Source of the DNA: Promicromonospora sp. Populi
Lineage (GTDB): Bacteria > Actinomycetota > Actinomycetes > Actinomycetales > Cellulomonadaceae
Assembly: GCF_041081105.1 (NCBI RefSeq)
Contig: NZ_CP163528.1
Location: 2,666,001 to 2,730,000, forward strand
Length of the DNA: 64,000 bases
Direction: 5' to 3'
Shown here: piece after piece, positions 59,554 to 64,000 of the stretch
How positions within the stretch are numbered: the stretch's first letter is position 1
Layout: every line of letters begins with the position of its first letter
The notes under the pieces: model-generated
What the model saw: only the letters and a program-made list of their open reading frames with translations
Databases searched by the model: none
What the model was told of the DNA's origin: nothing
Made by a program: the position numbers and the translations under genes

Positions 59554-61431
59554 GTGCGCACCGAGCCCTTCACCCCGCCCACCGCCCCGATCACCCGCCC
59601 CGACCTGACGGGCACGTTCGGGATGGTGGGCTCCACCCACTGGATCGCCACCGCGAGTGCCCAGTCCGTGCTCGAACGGGGCGGCAACGCCTTCGACGCC
59701 GTGGTGGCCGGCGCGTTCGTGCTGCACGTCGTGGAGCCGCACCTGAACGGGCCGGGCGGCGACATGACCGGCGTCTTCGTGACCGCCGAGGCGCCGTCGG
59801 CCCCGCGTGTCCTGGCGGGACAGGGGCCCGCGCCCGCGGGCGCCACGATCGAGCACTACCGCTCCGCAGGCCTCGACCTGGTCCCGGGCTCGGGGGCGCT
59901 GGCGGCGGCGGTACCGGGCAGCGTCGACGCGTGGCTGCTGCTCCTGCGCGACCACGGCACCTGGTCCCTGGCGGACGTCCTGGCCTACGCGATCGGGTAC
60001 GCCCGCGACGGCCATCCGCTGCTGGAGCGGGTGAGCGGCACCCTGGGTGCGGTGGCGGACCTGTTCCGGGACCACTGGCCCAGCTCTGCGGCGCGCTGGC
60101 TGCCCGACGGCGAGGTACCGGCCCCTGGCACGGTGGTCACGAACCCCGAGTACGCAGACCTGCTGGACGCAGTAGTCGCGGCGGGCTCAGCGGCGACGAG
60201 CCGCGAGGAGGCGATCGACGCCGCCCGCGGCGCCTGGCGCGAGCGGGTAGGCGCGGCCGTCGAGGAGTTCTTCGCCACGCCCCACCGGCACTCGGACGGC
60301 GGCGATCACGCCGGCGTCCTGACCGCCGCCGACATCGAGGGCTTCGAGGCGTCCTACGAGGACGCGACGACCGCGACGTTCCGCGGGTACACGATCGCCA
60401 AGACCGGCGCGTGGGGCCAAGGTCCGGCACTGTTGGCCGCCCTCAAGATCCTGGAGGGGTTCGACGACGACGCCCTCGACCCGTCCACGGAGCTCGGCGC
60501 CCACACGGTCCTTGAGGCGCAGAAGCTGGCGATGGCGGACCGCGACGTCTGGTACGGCGATCCCGCCGCGGACGACGTGCCGCTGAGCTACCTGCTCAGC
60601 GAGGACTACGCGGCCGGGCGCCGGGCGCTGATCACCGACGCCGCGAGCCGCGAGCTGCGCCCCGGCGACGTGCCCGGCCGCCCGACGCCGCCCGCGCCGG
60701 TGCTGCGCACCGAGTACGCCACCAGCGCCCCGGCCGGGTCGCTGCCGGGCGCGCCCGGGGGCGGGGCCGCGGCCGGAGTCGGCGAGCCGACGGTGCCGGC
60801 ACCCACCACCGAGCCCGACTCCCCCGAGCGCACCGGCGCCACGCGCGGCGACACGTGCCACATCGACGTCGTGGACCGGTGGGGCAACATAGTCTCGGCC
60901 ACGCCGTCGGGCGGCTGGCTGCAGTCCTCGCCGACGGTGCCCGGCCTCGGCTTCTGTCTGGGCACGCGCCTGCAGATGACGTGGTTGGACGAGGCGTCGC
61001 CGTCGGCCCTGACCCCGGGGAGGCGGCCGCGGACCACGCTCACCCCCACCCTCGTGCTGCGCGACGGCGAGCCCGTGATCGCGCTCGGCTCCCCCGGCGG
61101 TGACCAGCAGGACCAGTGGCAGCTGCTGTTCCTGCTGCGGGTGCTGGTGGGCGGGTACACGCCGCAGCAGGCGATCGACGCGCCGGCCCTGCACACGACG
61201 TCGTTCCCCGGCTCGTTCTGGCCCCGCACCTGGACGCCCGGCGGAGCCGTGGTGGAGGACCGGCTCGGTGACGACATCATCGCGGGCCTGGAGCGTCGCG
61301 GGCACGTCGTGACGCGGGCCGGAGACTGGGCGCTGGGGCGACTGTCCGCGGTCACCCGCGACCCGGCCACCGGCCTCCTCGGCGCCGCCGCCAACCCGCG
61401 GGGAGCGCAGGGTTATGCCGCGGGGCGCTGA
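59554..61431 (+). CDS. ggt: Gamma-glutamyltransferase-family protein
   Basis: 625 residues of the Ntn-hydrolase GGT family, which cleaves gamma-glutamyl amides such as glutathione. ASAQSVLERGGNAFDAVVAGAF is the N-terminal signature; the autoprocessing/catalytic threonine should be T434 in RGDTCHIDVVDRWGN, where the classical TTH becomes DTCH. GSPGGDQQDQWQL matches the GGT glycine loop in modified form. No signal peptide is evident, so it may be cytosolic, and it may be one of the diverged GGT-like proteins rather than a true glutathione hydrolase. About 60 A/P/G-rich residues before T434 are an extension. GTG start at 59554. Confidence 0.88.
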   Translation: MRTEPFTPPTAPITRPDLTGTFGMVGSTHWIATASAQSVLERGGNAFDAVVAGAFVLHVVEPHLNGPGGDMTGVFVTAEAPSAPRVLAGQGPAPAGATIEHYRSAGLDLVPGSGALAAAVPGSVDAWLLLLRDHGTWSLADVLAYAIGYARDGHPLLERVSGTLGAVADLFRDHWPSSAARWLPDGEVPAPGTVVTNPEYADLLDAVVAAGSAATSREEAIDAARGAWRERVGAAVEEFFATPHRHSDGGDHAGVLTAADIEGFEASYEDATTATFRGYTIAKTGAWGQGPALLAALKILEGFDDDALDPSTELGAHTVLEAQKLAMADRDVWYGDPAADDVPLSYLLSEDYAAGRRALITDAASRELRPGDVPGRPTPPAPVLRTEYATSAPAGSLPGAPGGGAAAGVGEPTVPAPTTEPDSPERTGATRGDTCHIDVVDRWGNIVSATPSGGWLQSSPTVPGLGFCLGTRLQMTWLDEASPSALTPGRRPRTTLTPTLVLRDGEPVIALGSPGGDQQDQWQLLFLLRVLVGGYTPQQAIDAPALHTTSFPGSFWPRTWTPGGAVVEDRLGDDIIAGLERRGHVVTRAGDWALGRLSAVTRDPATGLLGAAANPRGAQGYAAGR

Positions 61432-61453
61432 CGCCCTGCGGCGGGTGTCAGCG
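61426..61453 (+). terminator. Hairpin overlapping the GGT stop
   Basis: 11-bp stem with one G-U pair (61426-61436 with 61443-61453), 6-nt loop; the stop codon TGA is inside the left arm. No U-tract. Confidence 0.6.
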
Positions 61454-61523
61454 GGCGCCGTTACGGTACCGGTGTGACGACGAGCGGCAAGGCCGAAGCG
61501 GTGCACAAGGGTCGAGCATCGTC

Positions 61524-61883
61524 ATGACCGCCAAGAGATTTCCGCAGCGCGTCTACCGCGACGGCGAGGAGCCCGACCCCCGGTTCAGCCTCGCCAACGA
61601 GCGCACCTTCCTGGCCTGGCTGCGCACGGCCCTCGGGATGTACGCGGGTGCGTTTGCGCTCGAAGCGCTCGCGCTGCCCGCGGCGACCGGTTGGCGCGTG
61701 GCGGCGGCCGGGGTCTTCCTGGTCCTGGGCACGCTCGCCGCGGTCCAGGCGTGGTGGGGCTGGTCCGCCACCGAGACGGCGCTGCGGCTGGGCCGGCCGC
61801 TGCCCGGGCTAGCCGTCGGCGGGCTGCTCGTGGTGGGTCTTGTGGTCGCCGTCGCGCTCGTCACCATCGGGGTGTTCGTGTGA
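61524..61883 (+). CDS. DUF202 family membrane protein (YidH-like)
   Basis: 119 residues. The signature DPRFSLANERTFLAWLRTALG is followed by three helices (MYAGAFALEALALPA, VAAAGVFLVLGTLAAVQAWW, AVGGLLVVGLVVAVALVTIGVF). YidH/DUF202 proteins are uncharacterised inner-membrane proteins. ATG start. Followed by a second DUF202 gene in the same direction; the pair is common. Confidence 0.9.
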   Translation: MTAKRFPQRVYRDGEEPDPRFSLANERTFLAWLRTALGMYAGAFALEALALPAATGWRVAAAGVFLVLGTLAAVQAWWGWSATETALRLGRPLPGLAVGGLLVVGLVVAVALVTIGVFV

Positions 61884-61906
61884 GCGAGGGCTTCGTGTGA
61901 GCGAGG
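61875..61906 (+). repeat. 15-bp direct repeat at the DUF202 gene junction
   Basis: TTCGTGTGAGCGAGG occurs at 61875-61889 and 61892-61906 (period 17 bp). The first copy contains the stop of gene one, the second the GTG start of gene two; the first copy's GAGG forms part of the second gene's ribosome site. Confidence 0.85.
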
Positions 61907-62241
61907 AGCAGGGCGTCTTCGATCCCGGGCTCCAGACCGAGCGCACCCTTCTCGCGTGGCGCCGCACGTGCCTCGCCTTCGGCGTGGCCAGCATCGTGGC
62001 GATGCGCTTCACCGTGGAGACCGCCGGTGTCCTCGCCGTCTTCGCGGGGGTCGTCGGCGCCGGGCTCTCGGTCGCGGCCTACGTCGCCGCCGCGATCGGC
62101 TACCGCCGGGCCAACCGCGCACTGCGCCGCACCGGCTCGCTGGACCACGGAGCGGCCCCGATAGCCCTGGCCACCGCCGCCGCGCTGGTCCTGGGCGCCG
62201 CCTGCGGAACCTACCTGGTCCTCAGCGCCCTAAACCCCTGA
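61897..62241 (+). CDS. DUF202 family membrane protein (YidG-like)
   Basis: 114 residues. DPGLQTERTLLAWRRTCLAFGVASIVAMRF is the DUF202 signature, followed by AGVLAVFAGVVGAGLSVAAYVAAAIGY and a third helix PIALATAAALVLGAACGTYL. Start GTG at 61897 with GAGGG 6 nt upstream; an in-frame ATG at 61840 lies inside the preceding gene. The E. coli homologues yidG and yidH are also neighbours. Confidence 0.88.
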   Translation: MSEEQGVFDPGLQTERTLLAWRRTCLAFGVASIVAMRFTVETAGVLAVFAGVVGAGLSVAAYVAAAIGYRRANRALRRTGSLDHGAAPIALATAAALVLGAACGTYLVLSALNP

Positions 62242-62265
62242 CCCTGGACCGCGACGCTCTCCCGC

Positions 62266-62769
62266 TCAGGCGAAATCTGTCGGGAGTTCCAGGGAAGCCC
62301 GGAGCCGGTCGGCATAGGGTGCTCGGTCCGAGGCAGGCACGTCGGCCGCGTCCAGGTGGCGCAGGTAGAGCTGGTCGCCCCGGTACCGCGGAAAGACGTG
62401 CACATGCAGGTGCCAGACGTCCTGGTCGCCGTCGGGCTCGTTGTGCTGCCGCGTCGAGACGCCGTCGCACCCGTAGGCCTGTTTCATCGCCACGGCGACT
62501 CGACGGGTCAGATCCCAGACCGCGTGCCCGACGTCGTCCGGTAGGTCGTACAGGTTCTCGTAGTGCCCGCGAGGGATCACCAGAACCGCGCCGGGATTTG
62601 CCGGCCACCACTTCGGCGAGATCCGGGCGTGGGCGAGGTCGCTCACGCCGACGACGTCGGTGGGCCGGTTCCGTTCGTCGAACACACCCTGCTGCAGCTG
62701 GCAGAAGGGGCACTGGTAGTCGCTGGGCTCATGGCTGACAAAAAGGCGGTCAGGAGGCAGCTCGCGCAT
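62266..62769 (-). CDS. HIT family protein
   Basis: 167 residues. The histidine triad HLHVHVF has H120, H122 and H124; zinc-type cysteines CPFC (20-23) are near the N terminus, and ANPGAVLVIPRGHYENLYDLPDD is the typical central strand. HIT proteins hydrolyse nucleotide conjugates such as dinucleoside polyphosphates or AMP-amides. ATG at 62769 preferred; ribosome site weak. 16 bp after the PIN gene, so probably co-transcribed with the toxin-antitoxin pair or served by read-through. Confidence 0.92.
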   Translation of the reverse strand: MRELPPDRLFVSHEPSDYQCPFCQLQQGVFDERNRPTDVVGVSDLAHARISPKWWPANPGAVLVIPRGHYENLYDLPDDVGHAVWDLTRRVAVAMKQAYGCDGVSTRQHNEPDGDQDVWHLHVHVFPRYRGDQLYLRHLDAADVPASDRAPYADRLRASLELPTDFA

Positions 62770-62785
62770 CACGTTGCAGCGCGCC

Positions 62786-63343
62786 TCAGAAGTCCGACGG
62801 CCCACCGCGAATGAGGTCCGCGGTTCTCGGAGCCTCAACCGCAAGGCTCTTCAGCACAATCTCCGTGTCGCCGTTCTTCCAGGCGCGAGCGATCGCGTCA
62901 ACGATCGCGGCGAGGACGGATGCGTGGTCCTGGAGGAGGCCCACCAGAAAATCGTCCGGATGTTCAGCGATCAGCCCGTACGGGACAAGGGCAGATGCGG
63001 GGAAGTCCCGGAGGTTCTTGGTCACGATTACCCTCGCCCCACCGGTGATCGCTGCAGCCATCACATGCCGATCGTCGACATCCGGCAGGTCGAGTGTGTT
63101 GATCAGTTCCTCATGCCCAGTGACTAGCACGTCCCGCAGAGCGCCGTTCATCAGTACCCGAGTTCTCTGCAGCCGGTCTGCACTAAGGTCGGGGCGATTG
63201 GCCTGGAGGTTCCGGAATGTCTCGTCCAGGATCTGCTCGCTCCACTTCGGGCGCACCAGCTGGGCCCGGCCGACGCGGATCAACACGTCACGCAACGTCG
63301 ACGGGTAAAGCACGTTGGCGTCGCACAGCGCTACGACCGCCAT
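62786..63343 (-). CDS. PIN domain toxin (VapC-like)
   Basis: 185 residues of the PIN_3 group. Acidic active-site residues: D8 (VALCDANVLYPS), E41 (ILDETFRNL), D90-D91 (DVDDRHVMAAA). Such proteins are Mg-dependent RNases. Its start ATG overlaps the stop of the upstream HTH gene by 1 bp, the classical toxin-antitoxin order (antitoxin first). Less GC-rich than the neighbouring genes, which fits acquisition by transfer. Target RNA unknown. Confidence 0.88.
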   Translation of the reverse strand: MAVVALCDANVLYPSTLRDVLIRVGRAQLVRPKWSEQILDETFRNLQANRPDLSADRLQRTRVLMNGALRDVLVTGHEELINTLDLPDVDDRHVMAAAITGGARVIVTKNLRDFPASALVPYGLIAEHPDDFLVGLLQDHASVLAAIVDAIARAWKNGDTEIVLKSLAVEAPRTADLIRGGPSDF

Positions 63344-63780
63344 CAGGTCAGACCGAGGTCATAGGTCTCCGCCGAGAGTTCGTCGACCGCAGCGAGGCGC
63401 TCCGCGTCATCGGCGCGCATGTACTCGACCAACGACGATGCCTTGACTCTGCGGTGCGTGCCCACCGTGCGGTAAGCAATCTTGCCCTGCTCCAGCAGCC
63501 CAATCAGGAACGGACGCGACACATTCAAGGCATCAGCAGCCTGCTGCGTGGTCAGTTCTGCCTGCGCTGGCAGCACGGTCACGCCTTCACCGTGCGCAAA
63601 CGCGGCAAGCACCTGCGCGAGCGCACTGATGGCCGAGCGCGGCACGACGATGTCGGCGCCCTCGTCAAACTGGAGATGAACTGGACCCTCCGCGACTGCT
63701 GCAGCGTCCAGTGCGCGCAGCGCAGACCGAGCCAGCTCAGCATCAGCCGGTCCGGGGATGACAGGCGTTGCCTCACTCAT
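63343..63780 (-). CDS. Antitoxin-like protein with excisionase-type HTH
   Basis: 145 residues. N-terminal helical region (ARSALRALDAAAVAEGPVHL, GADIVVPRSAISALAQVLAAFAHGEG) then a HTH_17/excisionase-type DNA-binding domain (LTTQQAADALNVSRPFLIGLLEQGKI, then YRTVGTHRRVKASSLVEYM). This pairs regularly with PIN_3 proteins as the antitoxin and autorepressor. ATG at 63780 with GGAGG 6 nt upstream is clear; an ATG at 63858 adds unrelated residues. Confidence 0.9.
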   Translation of the reverse strand: MSEATPVIPGPADAELARSALRALDAAAVAEGPVHLQFDEGADIVVPRSAISALAQVLAAFAHGEGVTVLPAQAELTTQQAADALNVSRPFLIGLLEQGKIAYRTVGTHRRVKASSLVEYMRADDAERLAAVDELSAETYDLGLT

Positions 63781-63796
63781 AGCGGACCTCCATCGA

Positions 63797-63824
63797 AACA
63801 ATCGAAGCAAACGCAACAATCGAA
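63797..63824. promoter_or_regulatory. Direct repeats in the toxin-antitoxin promoter
   Basis: AACAATCGAA at 63797-63806 and again at 63815-63824, 18 bp apart, in a locally AT-rich stretch just upstream of the antitoxin ribosome site. Placement fits an autoregulatory operator for the antitoxin HTH. Confidence 0.5.
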
Positions 63825-64000
63825 TCATAGACGTTCGTTCCCGTGAAGGCCAGGACAACGAGCTCCAGCAGTCGCCCGATAGACGGGCTCCTCAACGGCG
63901 CGCAGGACGCCTGGATCTGTTCCTCACTCACCGCTTGACCGCGGATCCCATCAAGACGACCCCAGCACAATGCACCCGGTCATCGGCGTGTCGCGTGCAG
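63825..64000. other. Unassigned sequence at the right edge
   Basis: 176 bp with only short open frames and no recognisable family. It may include the toxin-antitoxin promoter and the end of a gene beyond the edge. Confidence 0.3.

Noticed and set aside
61840-61896. Longer start for the second DUF202 protein
   Set aside because: The added residues come from the coding region of the previous gene in another frame; the GTG at 61897 has the better ribosome site.
63773-63970. 65-codon minus-strand frame at the right edge
   Set aside because: It covers the probable toxin-antitoxin promoter and operator repeats and has no recognisable domain.

Overview
The window is GC-rich (by eye about 70% or more), densely coded actinobacterial chromosome. 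Conserved actinobacterial blocks fix the phylum: nrdH-nrdI-nrdE, an atp operon followed by DUF2550 and nucS, prfA-prmC-sua5-wecA-atpI leading into atpB, rho next to hom-thrC-thrB, secA, and mtrA-mtrB-lpqB facing hpf. Together with an intracellular alpha-xylosidase/beta-glucosidase pair, this suggests a polysaccharide-using member of the Micrococcales (Cellulomonas, Promicromonospora or a relative); the family-level placement is inference. I saw no rRNA, tRNA, CRISPR array, prophage or insertion sequence.

Layout. 1-2909: class Ib ribonucleotide reductase operon (nrdE cut by the window edge) with a tandem pair of NrdR boxes. 2910-3270: the only gene-free stretch over 300 bp, holding phased GGACAC repeats and a long hairpin. 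3271-7584: GH1 and GH31 glycosidases with an acetyltransferase, probably for xyloglucan oligosaccharides. 7673-10722: DUF402, nagA, nucS, DUF2550. 10735-20470: F1Fo ATP synthase (atpBEFHAGDC) preceded by atpI, wecA and sua5; atpB seems to start at CTG. 20575-25149: prmC, prfA, rpmE, rho. 25435-28875: threonine branch hom-thrC-thrB. 29108-35275: secA, a CPA2 antiporter, a YcaQ-type DNA glycosylase.

35376-43593 runs comF, hpf, a shared hairpin terminator, then (reverse) lpqB-mtrB-mtrA, then a second, NarL-type two-component system. 43811-46122: a DMT-type membrane protein coupled to a GT4 glycosyltransferase. 46029-53629: a MoxR/DUF58/DUF4350/DUF4129 membrane operon with GPDPase-membrane and SpoIIM-like proteins and a divergent RDD protein. 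53664-58798: acyltransferase, alpha/beta hydrolase, GT4 glycosyltransferase and a divergent Nramp-related transporter lacking the canonical metal motif. 58870-62241: a small membrane protein/HTH pair with an operator-like inverted repeat over its start, a gamma-glutamyltransferase homologue and two DUF202 proteins. 62266-64000: HIT protein and a PIN-toxin/HTH-antitoxin pair.

Most of the window is housekeeping, and I found no convincing undescribed multi-gene system. The most unusual signals are small: the probable CTG start of atpB, short tandem duplications at gene ends that put stop codons in every frame (13, 14 and 16 bp periods), long hairpins at gene borders, the inverted repeat over the start of the HTH pair, and the motif loss in the Nramp-like transporter. 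Several genes overlap by 1 or 4 bp, so translational coupling is common here.
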